Made by a program: the position numbers and the translations under genes. A model generated the notes under the pieces. The model worked only from the letters and a program-made list of their open reading frames with translations. It did no database searches and was not told where the DNA came from. DNA of 61,223 nt from Fredinandcohnia humi (GTDB taxonomy: Bacteria; Bacillota; Bacilli; Bacillales; Bacillaceae_L), in the NCBI RefSeq assembly GCF_001439915.1, contig NZ_LMBW01000015.1:12558-73780 (forward strand). The letters are read 5' to 3'. Shown piece after piece: positions 36,457 through 45,718 of the stretch. Positions within the stretch are counted from its first letter, which is position 1; each line of letters opens with the position of its first letter.

Positions 36457-37401
36457 ATGATCGAAATTGAAAAACCAAAAATCGAAACGGTTGAAATCAG
36501 CGAAGATGCCAAATACGGTAAATTCATCGTCGAGCCACTTGAGCGTGGATATGGAACTACTTTGGGTAACTCCTTACGTCGTATCCTATTATCTTCTCTT
36601 CCTGGTGCCGCTGTTACGTCTATCCAAATAGATGGGGTACTGCATGAGTTCTCAACAATCGAAGGCGTCGTCGAAGATGTAACATCTATAATCTTAAATG
36701 TGAAAAAATTAGCTCTTAAAATCTACTCTGATGAAGAGAAGACTCTTGAGATCGATGTTCAAGGTGAGGGACCGGTAAAAGCTTCTGACATCACGCATGA
36801 CAGTGATGTTGAAATTTTAAACCCAGATCTACACATTGCAACTCTTGCTAAGGACGCACATTTTCGTGTTAGATTTACTGCGAAGCGTGGACGAGGATAT
36901 ACACCAGCTGATGCAAACAAGCGTGATGATCGACCAATTGGTGTAATTCCGATTGACTCAATCTATACTCCGGTTGCACGTGTTAATTACCAAGTGGAAA
37001 ATACACGTGTTGGACAGGTCGCGAACTTTGACAAACTGACATTTGATGTTTGGACAGACGGCAGTACTGGTCCGAAAGAAGCGATTGCACTAGGTGCGAA
37101 AATCCTAACAGAACATTTAAATATTTTTGTAGGATTAACAGATGAAGCTCAAAATGCAGAAATTATGGTTGAAAAGGAAGAGGATCAAAAAGAGAAAGTC
37201 CTTGAGATGACAATTGAAGAATTGGATCTCTCTGTTCGTTCATATAACTGCTTAAAGAGAGCGGGAATCAATACGGTTCAAGAGCTTGCTCATAAAACTG
37301 AAGAAGATATGATGAAGGTACGAAACCTTGGTCGTAAATCTTTAGAAGAAGTTAAGGCTAAACTAGAAGAGCTTGGTTTAGGCTTACGTAAAGATGACTG
37401 A
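36457..37401 (+). CDS. rpoA: RNA polymerase alpha subunit
   Basis: Alpha dimerises to nucleate RNA polymerase assembly and contacts UP elements and activators. The 314 aa protein has the N-terminal assembly domain ([20 protein letters not shown], then [19 protein letters not shown]) and the C-terminal helix-hairpin-helix domain ([39 protein letters not shown]). GAAGGAGGG precedes the ATG. Confidence 0.98.
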   Translation: MIEIEKPKIETVEISEDAKYGKFIVEPLERGYGTTLGNSLRRILLSSLPGAAVTSIQIDGVLHEFSTIEGVVEDVTSIILNVKKLALKIYSDEEKTLEIDVQGEGPVKASDITHDSDVEILNPDLHIATLAKDAHFRVRFTAKRGRGYTPADANKRDDRPIGVIPIDSIYTPVARVNYQVENTRVGQVANFDKLTFDVWTDGSTGPKEAIALGAKILTEHLNIFVGLTDEAQNAEIMVEKEEDQKEKVLEMTIEELDLSVRSYNCLKRAGINTVQELAHKTEEDMMKVRNLGRKSLEEVKAKLEELGLGLRKDD

Positions 37402-37448
37402 CTCGTTTTGAATTATGCGAATTAGAGGCATCCTTCTCACACGTTTAG

Positions 37449-37880
<432 letters not shown>

Positions 37881-37893
37881 ATTTGTAACATCC

Positions 37894-37936
37894 AAAGGGC
37901 AGGACAGTTTTATAAACTGGTCTAAGCCCTTTTTGT
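37894..37936 (+). terminator. Intrinsic terminator after rplQ
   Basis: AAAGGGC (37894-37900) pairs with GCCCTTT (37926-37932) around an inner ACAGTTT/AAACTGGT stem, followed by TTGTTTTA. Confidence 0.85.
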
Positions 37937-38060
37937 TTTACATTCATTATCTTTCGAAAAGGATAGAATTATCTACGAATAGTATTTTGCCTCCATATTT
38001 ACAAACACAAGAGTACTAACTTTTCTTCCTAAATCCCTGTAACAACGCGTTCTTATTCCC

Positions 38061-38089
38061 TTGACAGATGAGGAAGAAACGAATAATTT
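38061..38089 (+). promoter_or_regulatory. Promoter candidate for ecfA1-ecfA2-ecfT-truA
   Basis: Consensus TTGACA (38061-38066), 17 bp, TAATTT (38084-38089). The leader would carry the palindrome at 38133 and repeat B copy 2. Confidence 0.55.
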
Positions 38090-38132
38090 GATAGGTAGTA
38101 AGTAGAGACGAGATAGTTTTATTTCTACGGAA

Positions 38133-38168
38133 ATAATTTTATTCAGCTTTAAGGCTGAATAAAATTAT
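38133..38168. repeat. Perfect 15 bp inverted repeat upstream of ecfA1
   Basis: ATAATTTTATTCAGC-TTTAAG-GCTGAATAAAATTAT. Immediately after it is AGCCTCCGGCGGATGCC, a segment also seen in similar form at about 19068-19087. There is no T-tract on the + strand. It may be part of a dispersed element that continues into repeat B. Confidence 0.75.
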
Positions 38169-38204
38169 AGCCTCCGGCGGATGCCACGATTTTTCAAAGG
38201 AAGT

Positions 38205-38289
38205 TTTCGAGCTTAGGATCAAAGACTAAGAACGCCACGTCCTGTGGCAACGTCTTTGTGACCCACCTCGTGTGGGCCTAAAAAATTCG
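38205..38289. repeat. Structured intergenic repeat, family B, copy 2
   Basis: 85 bp, nearly identical to 9838-9921, with the same GCCAC-GTCCT-GTGGC and CCCAC-CTCGT-GTGGG hairpins. It creates an in-frame false start for ecfA1 at 38272. Confidence 0.9.
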
Positions 38290-38349
38290 GGCGCAAATAC
38301 GCCAAGGTCGTATTTGATTATGATGGTATATATAGAGGGGGGAATGGGA

Positions 38350-39189
38350 ATGAGTGAGAACCTTTTAGTTGTTGATCAGATTAGCTATAAATACGCAGAA
38401 AACACAGGTTTAGCATTGGAAAATCTATCATTCTCTGTTCAAAAAGGAGAATGGCTTGCGATTGTAGGTCATAATGGCTCTGGGAAATCCACTTTAGCTC
38501 GCATCCTGAACGGTTTGCTGTTACCGCAAACAGGGACCGTAACAATTGAAGGGGTACGGCTAAATGAAGAGTCTATTTGGGATATACGGAGGAAAATCGG
38601 GATGGTGTTTCAGAACCCGGATAACCAATTTGTTGGAACGACTGTAAAAGATGATATTGCGTTTGGTATGGAAAACAATGGTATCCCCCGCGAAACGATG
38701 CAGTATCGAATTGAAAGAGTGATTGATATGGTCAATATGCAGGAGTTCCTTGAGCACGAGCCACATCAATTATCAGGTGGTCAAAAGCAAAGGGTAGCAA
38801 TTGCCGGTGTCCTTGCCGTACAGCCTGATTTAATCATTTTAGATGAAGCAACCTCCATGTTAGACCCTATTGGACGTACAGAGGTACTAGAAACAATAAG
38901 AGAAATCAAAATTGAAAGTCAAATCACGGTTATGTCCATTACCCATGATTTAGAGGAAGCAGCAAGGGCCGACCGAATCATTGTCATGAACCAAGGGCAA
39001 TTATTTGCGGAAGGGAAACCTGAGGAAATTTTTGCGTTAGATGATAAGCTTGTAGAAATAGGGCTAGATTTGCCTTTTTCTGTAAAGGTATCTAAAAAAC
39101 TACGAGCAAACGGTGTTCCCCTTTCAAAGAATCATATAACAGAAGAAAGTTTGGTGAATGAGTTATGGACATTACAATCGAAAAGTTAG
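38350..39189 (+). CDS. ecfA1: ECF transporter ATPase EcfA1
   Basis: One of two ATPases powering the shared energy-coupling module for vitamin uptake. The 279 aa protein has Walker A GHNGSGKST (40-48), the Q-loop MVFQNPDNQFVGTTVKDDIA, signature LSGGQKQRVAIAG, Walker B LIILDEATSMLDP and the switch His in MSITHDLEEAA. ATG 38350 is chosen for its spacing from GAGGGGGG (38335-38342). A longer frame from 38272 reads repeat sequence. It overlaps ecfA2 by 25 nt. Confidence 0.95.
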   Translation: MSENLLVVDQISYKYAENTGLALENLSFSVQKGEWLAIVGHNGSGKSTLARILNGLLLPQTGTVTIEGVRLNEESIWDIRRKIGMVFQNPDNQFVGTTVKDDIAFGMENNGIPRETMQYRIERVIDMVNMQEFLEHEPHQLSGGQKQRVAIAGVLAVQPDLIILDEATSMLDPIGRTEVLETIREIKIESQITVMSITHDLEEAARADRIIVMNQGQLFAEGKPEEIFALDDKLVEIGLDLPFSVKVSKKLRANGVPLSKNHITEESLVNELWTLQSKS

Positions 39190-40040
39190 AGCATCGCTAC
39201 CAGATTCGTTCACCATTTGAAAGACTTGCTTTATATGATGTGAATGCAGATATAGTATCAGGTTCGTACACTGCCATCATTGGTCATACAGGTTCTGGGA
39301 AGTCGACGATTCTGCAACATTTAAATGGACTCTTACAGCCAACTTCCGGCTCAATCACGATTGGTGATCGTACAATCACTTCAAAGCAAAAAGAAAAAAA
39401 TCTTAAGCCCCTTCGAAAGAATGTCGGGGTCGTCTTTCAATTTCCTGAGCACCAGTTGTTTGAGGAAACAGTAGAGAAGGACATTTGTTTTGGCCCCTTA
39501 AATTTTGGTGTGCCTTTAGAGGATGCAAAGGAAAGGGCAAAACAGACAATAAAAATGGTGGGTCTTTCTGAGGAATATTTAACGAAATCTCCTTTTGATC
39601 TAAGTGGTGGTCAAATGAGACGGGTTGCGATTGCTGGAATCCTGGCTATGAACCCGCAAGTACTAGTCTTGGACGAGCCTACTGCAGGACTAGATCCACG
39701 AGGTCGTTTAGAAATTATGGATATGTTTTATAATCTTCATAAAGAACGTGGCCTTACAACAGTACTTGTAACCCATAGTATGGAGGATGCTTCCCGTTAT
39801 GCTGATCAAATCCTTGTGATGGAAAAAGGAACGATTAAATTTCAAGGAAGCCCGGTCGAGATTTTCTCATACCCTGAGCAGGTTCTACATTTAGGGTTGG
39901 ATGTTCCAGAAGCTGTTAGACTCAAAGGGTTGCTTGAAGATAAATTGGGAATCGAGATCCCACGTACGGCTAGTTTATCCGTGGATGAAATCGTTCGTTA
40001 TGTCGGAGAAGCCCTTAAAGGAGAGGGAGGTTTGCTATGA
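39165..40040 (+). CDS. ecfA2: ECF transporter ATPase EcfA2
   Basis: The second ATPase of the module, 291 aa. Walker A is GHTGSGKST (40-48), the Q-loop VVFQFPEHQLFEETVEKDIC, signature LSGGQMRRVAIAG, Walker B VLVLDEPTAGLDP and the switch His in VLVTHSMEDA. Its start lies inside ecfA1 and its stop overlaps the ecfT ATG, so all three are translationally coupled, which fits a 1:1:1 complex. Confidence 0.96.
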   Translation: MDITIEKLEHRYQIRSPFERLALYDVNADIVSGSYTAIIGHTGSGKSTILQHLNGLLQPTSGSITIGDRTITSKQKEKNLKPLRKNVGVVFQFPEHQLFEETVEKDICFGPLNFGVPLEDAKERAKQTIKMVGLSEEYLTKSPFDLSGGQMRRVAIAGILAMNPQVLVLDEPTAGLDPRGRLEIMDMFYNLHKERGLTTVLVTHSMEDASRYADQILVMEKGTIKFQGSPVEIFSYPEQVLHLGLDVPEAVRLKGLLEDKLGIEIPRTASLSVDEIVRYVGEALKGEGGLL

Positions 40041-40828
40041 ACATCATTATAGGTCGCTATATACCAGGTAACTCTCCCCTTCATAAAATGGACCCAAGGG
40101 CGAAGCTATTATTAATTTTCTTTTTTGTGTTTATTGTCTTTATTGCAAATTCAGTTCTTACCTATGCATTGTTGGGAATTTACACATTTACGATTGTTAT
40201 CTTAACAAAGGTTCCATTACGATACATTCTCTCTGGATTAAAACCGATTTTATGGGTCATCATTTTTACATTCATACTTCATATCTTTTTAACAAAAGAA
40301 GGAGACCTCTTAGTCGACTTTGGTTGGCTAAAAGTTTATGAGGGTGGTGTAAAACAGGGGATTTTTATCGCATTACGGCTATTATATTTAATTATTATGA
40401 CCACAATATTAACATTAACAAGTACACCTATTGAAATTACCGATGGGATGGAAAGTTTATTGGCACCATTCAAAAAAATCGGTCTGCCCACACATGAACT
40501 TGCACTAATGATGTCCATTTCACTTCGATTTATTCCGACATTAATGCAAGAAACCGAGAAGATCATGAAGGCACAAGCTTCACGGGGTGTTGAATTTACG
40601 AGTGGCCCGATCAAGGATCGCATGAAGGCGGTTGTTCCTTTATTGATACCATTATTTATTAGTTCATTTAAACGAGCAGAGGAACTTGCCATCGCTATGG
40701 AAGCGAGAGGCTATCGTGGTGGAGAAGGACGAACCAAATTGCGTTTATTACAATGGCGTGGGCTTGATACACTTATGCTTGCGTTGCTATTTGCAACAGC
40801 AGCCGTACTATTTTTATTACGTGGATAA
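40037..40828 (+). CDS. ecfT: ECF transporter transmembrane subunit EcfT
   Basis: The membrane scaffold linking EcfA1/A2 to interchangeable substrate-binding S components (thiamine, riboflavin, biotin and others, encoded elsewhere). The 263 aa protein begins [20 protein letters not shown], has about five to six hydrophobic helices, and carries both coupling-helix ARG-type motifs (QASRGVEF and [11 protein letters not shown]). Confidence 0.96.
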   Translation: MNIIIGRYIPGNSPLHKMDPRAKLLLIFFFVFIVFIANSVLTYALLGIYTFTIVILTKVPLRYILSGLKPILWVIIFTFILHIFLTKEGDLLVDFGWLKVYEGGVKQGIFIALRLLYLIIMTTILTLTSTPIEITDGMESLLAPFKKIGLPTHELALMMSISLRFIPTLMQETEKIMKAQASRGVEFTSGPIKDRMKAVVPLLIPLFISSFKRAEELAIAMEARGYRGGEGRTKLRLLQWRGLDTLMLALLFATAAVLFLLRG

Positions 40829-40839
40829 TGAGGGAAAAG

Positions 40840-41592
40840 ATGAGTCGGTACAAATGCATCATATCGTATGACGGGAACCAGTTTTCAGGATACCAAGTAC
40901 AACCGAATAAACGAACAGTTCAATCCGAATTTGAATACGCGTTACAGAAAATGCATAAAGGGGAACAAATAAAAATTATCTCATCAGGTCGAACTGATGC
41001 AACTGTTCATGCTCTTGGACAGGTTGTTCATTTTGATTCACCTTTATCGATCCCTGTTGAAGGATGGAGGAAAGCCTTGAATTCCATGCTTCCTGAGGAT
41101 ATTCGTGTACGTTCAGTGGACACGGTCGAGCCAGACTTTCATGCGCGTTTTGATGTGAAGGCGAAGGAATATCGGTATCGATTGCTGATTAGTGATGAGT
41201 CTTGTGTTTTTAAACGACAATATACGTATCATTATCCATATCCGCTTAATCTTCATGCAATGAAAGAAGCTGCTTTCTCTTTAGCGGGCACACATGATTT
41301 TACAAGCTTTTGTGCATCAAAGACAGAAGTGCAAGATAAGGTTCGAACCATTTATCAGATTAAAATGGAAAAACAAGGTGATGAACTCATTCTTTCGTTT
41401 ATTGGAAATGGTTTTTTGTATAATATGGTAAGAATAATCGTAGGGACTTTACTAGAGGTTGGCAACGGAAAAAGAGATGCAAAAGAGATGGAGTCTATTT
41501 TGACTGCAAAAAATCGCTCACTAGCAGGGAAGACTGCTCCAGGTCAAGGTTTATACCTATGGCAAGTATTTTATGAGGAATGGCAGAAATAG
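40840..41592 (+). CDS. truA: tRNA pseudouridine synthase TruA
   Basis: Makes pseudouridine at positions 38-40 of tRNA anticodon stems. The 250 aa protein starts [20 protein letters not shown] with catalytic D53 in [19 protein letters not shown], plus the conserved [20 protein letters not shown] and [23 protein letters not shown] 40840 is preferred over 40828 because the GAGGGAAAAG between them is a suitable ribosome binding site. It is the last gene of the ecf operon. Confidence 0.96.
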   Translation: MSRYKCIISYDGNQFSGYQVQPNKRTVQSEFEYALQKMHKGEQIKIISSGRTDATVHALGQVVHFDSPLSIPVEGWRKALNSMLPEDIRVRSVDTVEPDFHARFDVKAKEYRYRLLISDESCVFKRQYTYHYPYPLNLHAMKEAAFSLAGTHDFTSFCASKTEVQDKVRTIYQIKMEKQGDELILSFIGNGFLYNMVRIIVGTLLEVGNGKRDAKEMESILTAKNRSLAGKTAPGQGLYLWQVFYEEWQK

Positions 41593-41638
41593 GAAGTATG
41601 GAAGTTTCCATAACAACTAATCCTGGTGTAACATTTTC

Positions 41639-41667
41639 TTGACATTGCTTCCTAAAAGTTATATTAT
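41639..41667 (+). promoter_or_regulatory. Sigma-A promoter of rplM-rpsI
   Basis: TTGACA (41639-41644), 17 bp, TATTAT (41662-41667). Confidence 0.85.
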
Positions 41668-41682
41668 ATCTTAGGTATGATA

Positions 41683-41728
41683 TTTAAACCCCACGTTAAA
41701 GCCCCGGAACTTTAATCGTGATTAAATA
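41683..41728 (+). promoter_or_regulatory. L13 leader (ribosomal protein leader RNA)
   Basis: Nested stems: TTTAA/TTAAA outside, CACG/CGTG in the middle, TTAAAG-CCCCGGAA-CTTTAA inside. They lie between the rplM promoter and its GGAGGG. Position and shape fit the known Bacillales L13 leader, thought to mediate autoregulation by L13. Confidence 0.8.
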
Positions 41729-41766
41729 CAATATGAAACGTTAGTGAAAAATTAGGAGGGAAACTC

Positions 41767-42204
41767 ATGCGTACAACATTTATGGCTAATGCTAATAATA
41801 TAGAGCGCAAATGGTATGTTGTAGATGCTGAAGGTAAAACTTTAGGTCGTTTATCAACTGAAGTTGCAACATTACTTCGTGGAAAACACAAACCAACTTT
41901 TACACCACATGTTGACACTGGTGACAATGTGATCATTATCAACGCTGAAAAAATCGAATTAACTGGTAATAAATTACACGATAAAATTTACTACCGTCAC
42001 AGCCAATTCCCTGGCGGATTGAAATCTAGAACTGCATTAGAAATGCGCACAAACTATCCAACAAGAATGCTTGAACTTGCAGTTAAAGGAATGCTTCCAA
42101 AAGGTTCTCTTGGTCGTCAAATGTATAAAAAATTGCACGTTTACGCTGGAAGCGAACATCCACATCAAGCACAACAACCTGAAGTTTACGAACTTCGCGG
42201 TTAA
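41767..42204 (+). CDS. rplM: 50S ribosomal protein L13
   Basis: An early-assembly protein. The 145 aa product starts [20 protein letters not shown] and contains [40 protein letters not shown] and the C-terminal [27 protein letters not shown] precedes the ATG; the leader at 41683 probably gives feedback control. Confidence 0.98.
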   Translation: MRTTFMANANNIERKWYVVDAEGKTLGRLSTEVATLLRGKHKPTFTPHVDTGDNVIIINAEKIELTGNKLHDKIYYRHSQFPGGLKSRTALEMRTNYPTRMLELAVKGMLPKGSLGRQMYKKLHVYAGSEHPHQAQQPEVYELRG

Positions 42205-42224
42205 TTATTAAGGAGGGTATTAAT

Positions 42225-42617
42225 TTGGCACAGGTACAATATATAGGCACTGGTCGTCGTAAAAGCTCTGTTGCACGTGTACGTTTAGTTCCTGGCGACG
42301 GACGCATTGTTATCAACGGTCGTGACATTGCAGAATATATTCCATTTGAAGCTTTAAGAGCAGTTGTAAATCAACCTCTAATTGCTACTGAAACTGTAGG
42401 ACGTTATGACGTTCTTGTAAATGTAAATGGTGGTGGTTACACAGGTCAAGCTGGCGCAATCCGCCACGGTATCGCTCGTGCGTTACTACAAGCTGACCCT
42501 GAATACCGTCCATCTTTAAAATCAGCTGGACTATTAACACGTGACCCACGTATGAAAGAACGTAAAAAATACGGTCTTAAAGGCGCTCGTCGTGCACCTC
42601 AGTTCTCAAAACGTTAA
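42225..42617 (+). CDS. rpsI: 30S ribosomal protein S9
   Basis: S9's C-terminal tail touches P-site tRNA. The 130 aa protein begins at TTG 42225 after AAGGAGGG, with [20 protein letters not shown] and the typical end [14 protein letters not shown] (final Lys-Arg conserved). Confidence 0.98.
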   Translation: MAQVQYIGTGRRKSSVARVRLVPGDGRIVINGRDIAEYIPFEALRAVVNQPLIATETVGRYDVLVNVNGGGYTGQAGAIRHGIARALLQADPEYRPSLKSAGLLTRDPRMKERKKYGLKGARRAPQFSKR

Positions 42618-42628
42618 TTATACGTTTC

Positions 42629-42666
42629 AAAGGCTCTCAATCATTTTGGTTGGGGTCTTTTTTTGC
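42629..42666 (+). terminator. Intrinsic terminator after rpsI
   Basis: AAAGGCTCTCAA pairs (with several G-T pairs) to TTGGGGTCTTT, followed by a T-run. It closes the conserved ribosomal block. Confidence 0.75.
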
Positions 42667-42809
42667 GTTCAGGTGAAAAAACTTTAATAACTGAAGGTGC
42701 TCTTATAAATAAAGAAAAAATTGGCTTGTATTTTTTGCGTGTATCTTTTTAAAAATTGCGATACGATAGTAAGTATAGATAGATTTATATAGGAGGTACG
42801 AAAATTAGT

Positions 42810-43622
42810 ATGAGTGGGTTTCCTAAAGATGCAATGCGTATTCTAAAAGAGACGAGTCGTACATTTTATATTCCAATTACTTTTTTACAAAAAGAGTTAA
42901 AGTATTCGGTTGCAGTTGCTTATTTGGTATTTCGGGCAATTGATGAAATTGAGGACCACGAAGAATTGGACAATGATGTAAAATGCACGATCCTAATGCG
43001 AGTAAGTGAATTATTCAAACAACCATTTGATAATGAAGAATATTTACGGATACTGGGACCGGTAAAATACCAAATGCCTGAAGTTACGCTTCGTTTAGCA
43101 GAATGGCTGCAAGCCTGTCCAAAAGATTCCTTGTCAATCGTCATGAATGCTGCTAATGAAATGGCATTTGGTATGGCAAAATGGGCAAAAGCCAATTGGG
43201 ATATCCATACACGTGAAGATTTAGATGACTATACATATTACGTTGCAGGACTTGTTGGAGTCATGCTTTCGGACCTATGGGAGCATTATGGCGAAGAAAA
43301 AACAAATCGGGAACTTGCCATCGGTTATGGACGCGGGCTTCAGGCCGTAAACATTTTGCGCAATGAAAAGGAAGATTTGGATGAACGTGGGGTAAGCTTT
43401 GTACCAGATGGCTGGAACCGTGAGGAGCTATTCAAATATGCAGAGGAAAATCTAACGAAGGCAGATGAGTATATGAAGTCTCTCAATAAGAGAAGCATTG
43501 TACTATTCTGCCGTCTGCCTCTTGCTCTAGCCCATAAAACGTTAAAAGCGTTGAAAGAGGGACGGGAAAAAATTTCACGTGCAGAGGTAGAAAAAACGGT
43601 GGAAGAAGTTCAATCCAATTAG
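42810..43622 (+). CDS. Squalene/phytoene synthase-family protein
   Basis: A 270 aa all-helical trans-isoprenyl-diphosphate-synthase (head-to-head) homologue. The first aspartate-rich motif is D45-EIE-D49 in FRAIDEIEDHEEL, and YYVAGLVGVMLSDLW matches the squalene-synthase signature. The second motif is N185-EKE-D189 in GRGLQAVNILRNEKEDLDER, where the canonical first Asp is Asn. B. subtilis YisP, in this superfamily, acts as a farnesyl-diphosphate phosphatase, so both condensation and hydrolysis are possible. The ATG is 12 nt from AGGAGGT (42791-42797), longer than usual. The downstream neighbour is an IPP isomerase, supporting an isoprenoid role. Confidence 0.8.
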   Translation: MSGFPKDAMRILKETSRTFYIPITFLQKELKYSVAVAYLVFRAIDEIEDHEELDNDVKCTILMRVSELFKQPFDNEEYLRILGPVKYQMPEVTLRLAEWLQACPKDSLSIVMNAANEMAFGMAKWAKANWDIHTREDLDDYTYYVAGLVGVMLSDLWEHYGEEKTNRELAIGYGRGLQAVNILRNEKEDLDERGVSFVPDGWNREELFKYAEENLTKADEYMKSLNKRSIVLFCRLPLALAHKTLKALKEGREKISRAEVEKTVEEVQSN

Positions 43623-43716
43623 GTCCATGCTATTTAGTATAGGGACATGGGTCATGGGATAATTGCAACATGAGAGGCTGCTCCATTTTGAATTAGGATA
43701 AAGGCAGGTGTTGGTG

Positions 43717-44745
43717 ATGGTCAATTCAATCGAGCAAAGAAAATCTCAACATATTCAAATTACATTGAACGAAAAGGTTACGGGAGAGTCAATTTCAACT
43801 GGATTGGGGTCGTTTGTATTCATTCACAACGCGCTCCCTGAAATTGACTTTGATGAAATATCCATGAAAACTACGTTCCTAGGGCTTGAGTGTCAAACAC
43901 CGTTTCTTATCAGTTCCATGACGGGCGGAACAGCACTCGCCGAGACAATTAACCGAAATTTAGCTATAGCTGCCGAAGAAAGTGGCTGGGCGCTTGCACT
44001 CGGCTCCACACGTGCCCTGCTCGACAGTGACGGCCACTCATCTTCTTTCTTGATGAGGAAGTATGCACCGAGTGTTCCGATTATTGCTAATTTGGGTGCT
44101 GTCCAGTTCAATTATGGATACGGTGTTGAGGAATGTAAGAAAATAATCGATTTGACTGAAGCAGATATGCTCGTTCTTCATTTGAACAGCATCCAAGAAG
44201 TGATTCAGGAAAATGGAGATACGAATTTTAAAGGGATATTAAAGATGATTGAACAACTGTGTCGCACGCTAGGGGTTCCGGTCGGAGTTAAGGAAGTCGG
44301 ATGGGGAATCGATGGGCAGACTGCGAAAAAGTTAATTAACGCGGGAGTTGCGTTTATTGACGTTGCAGGAGCGGGAGGCACTTCCTGGAGTCAGGTGGAG
44401 AAGTTCCGTGCCGAAGATCCGGTAAAGCGGGCTGCCGCTGAAGCATTCAGCGAATGGGGCATACCAACGGCGGAATCAATCAGGTTGGTTCGCGAAGAAA
44501 GTGTGGATCTTCCGCTTATTGCCAGCGGAGGGATGCAGACTGGGTTGGACGGTGCCAAGACCATTGCGTTAGGTGCCGACCTAGTCGGATTCGGGCGATC
44601 CATCCTGAAAGAGGCGACTCAAAGTGCGGAAGATGTCCTTGAAGTAATGAAAATCCGAGAGATGGAACTTCGGATGTCGATGTTCGGTATCGGGGCACGA
44701 ACGATTCAGGAATTGAAGAATACCCCGCGTTTGAAAGAACTATAA
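43717..44745 (+). CDS. fni: Isopentenyl-diphosphate delta-isomerase, type 2 (FMN-dependent)
   Basis: Interconverts IPP and DMAPP using reduced FMN and Mg2+. The 342 aa TIM-barrel protein has RKSQHI at the N-terminus, SSMTGGTALAETINRNLAIA, the catalytic Gln and metal-binding Glu in LHLNSIQE (Q160, E161) and the phosphate-binding SGGMQTGLDGAKTIALGADL. ATG 43717 fits the AGGCAGGTG site best; GTG/TTG codons just upstream are possible. Base composition is clearly richer in GC than the neighbours, particularly around 43990-44040 and 44350-44600, which suggests a separate origin. It is followed by its own terminator. Confidence 0.92.
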   Translation: MVNSIEQRKSQHIQITLNEKVTGESISTGLGSFVFIHNALPEIDFDEISMKTTFLGLECQTPFLISSMTGGTALAETINRNLAIAAEESGWALALGSTRALLDSDGHSSSFLMRKYAPSVPIIANLGAVQFNYGYGVEECKKIIDLTEADMLVLHLNSIQEVIQENGDTNFKGILKMIEQLCRTLGVPVGVKEVGWGIDGQTAKKLINAGVAFIDVAGAGGTSWSQVEKFRAEDPVKRAAAEAFSEWGIPTAESIRLVREESVDLPLIASGGMQTGLDGAKTIALGADLVGFGRSILKEATQSAEDVLEVMKIREMELRMSMFGIGARTIQELKNTPRLKEL

Positions 44746-44752
44746 AATTAAC

Positions 44753-44787
44753 AAAGACTCTCAACCAATTGGTCGAGAGTCTTTTCT
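44753..44787 (+). terminator. Intrinsic terminator after fni
   Basis: AAAGACTCTC (44753-44762) pairs with GAGAGTCTTT (44775-44784), a perfect 10 bp stem, then TTCT. Confidence 0.88.
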
Positions 44788-44844
44788 ATGCCCAAACAAT
44801 ATATTCATTTATTTTAAATATTTTAAAGTGGTAAAACATTAATG

Positions 44845-44873
44845 TTTACAAAACACATCGGAATTATTATAAT
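44845..44873 (+). promoter_or_regulatory. Promoter of the SsuCBA-like transporter operon
   Basis: TTTACA (44845-44850), 17 bp, TATAAT (44868-44873), 34 bp before the first start codon. Confidence 0.75.
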
Positions 44874-44906
44874 TAATTTCATTGTAGTATATTAATTCTC
44901 CACAAA

Positions 44907-45698
44907 GTGGGTGAGAAAGTGAAAAGAAACAGCAAATGGTATAACAATCAATTCTTCCCTTGGGTATTGCCAATTGTGCTTGTTGTCATCTGGCAGGTAT
45001 TTGGACAATACAAAATTATTGCCTCATCGATATTACCTACCCCTTTGGAGGTTATACAAGCAGCGATCCGATTATTTAAATCTGGTGAATTACAAGAACA
45101 TGTTTTCATAAGCACACAACGTGCACTACTTGGTTTTTTAATTGGAGGAATTGTAGGATTTATTCTTGGTCTTTTAAACGGTACGATTCTATTTTTTGAA
45201 AAAACAGTTGATACAACAATCCAAATGGTACGGACAATCCCCCATTTGGCGTTAATTCCGCTCGTTATTTTATGGTTCGGCATTGATGAAAGTGCAAAAA
45301 TATTTCTAGTGGCCCTTGGGGTGATGTTCCCGATTTACATAAATACATTTAACGGGATTAAAAACGTTGATCATAAGTTAATTGAGATGGGTTCTGTTTA
45401 TGGTTTATCAAGATGGAAGTTATTTACGAATATCATCTTGCCGGGTTCCTTGCCTTCAATCTTAGTTGGGATTCGCTATGCACTTGGCGTAACGTGGATA
45501 TCACTCATTGTCGCCGAAACTATTGGGGCAAATTCTGGGATTGGCTTTTTGGCAACGACTGCCCGTGAATTTATGCAAATGGATATCGTTGTATTAACGA
45601 TTGTGCTATATGCGATTTTAGGCAAGTTATCAGATTTTGTAGCGAAACTGTTTGAAAATCGTCTATTAAAATGGAATCCATCCTACAACAAAAAATAA
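44907..45698 (+). CDS. ssuC: ABC transporter permease, aliphatic sulfonate/taurine type
   Basis: An inner-membrane permease of the SsuC/TauC/NrtB group, 263 aa with about six membrane helices and the cytoplasmic EAA loop (EMGSVYGLSRWKLFTNIILP) that contacts the ATPase. The N-terminal region NQFFPWVLPIVLVVIWQVFG is the first helix. The start may be GTG 44907 or GTG 44919; neither has a strong ribosome binding site. It is followed by ATPase and binding-protein genes; the exact substrate is inferred. Confidence 0.85.
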   Translation: MGEKVKRNSKWYNNQFFPWVLPIVLVVIWQVFGQYKIIASSILPTPLEVIQAAIRLFKSGELQEHVFISTQRALLGFLIGGIVGFILGLLNGTILFFEKTVDTTIQMVRTIPHLALIPLVILWFGIDESAKIFLVALGVMFPIYINTFNGIKNVDHKLIEMGSVYGLSRWKLFTNIILPGSLPSILVGIRYALGVTWISLIVAETIGANSGIGFLATTAREFMQMDIVVLTIVLYAILGKLSDFVAKLFENRLLKWNPSYNKK

Positions 45699-45718
45699 TC
45701 GCAAATGGGGTGGTACTT

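Noticed and set aside
38272-38349. In-frame extension of ecfA1
   Set aside because: It begins inside repeat B copy 2 and lacks a ribosome binding site; ATG 38350 is correctly spaced from GAGGGGGG.
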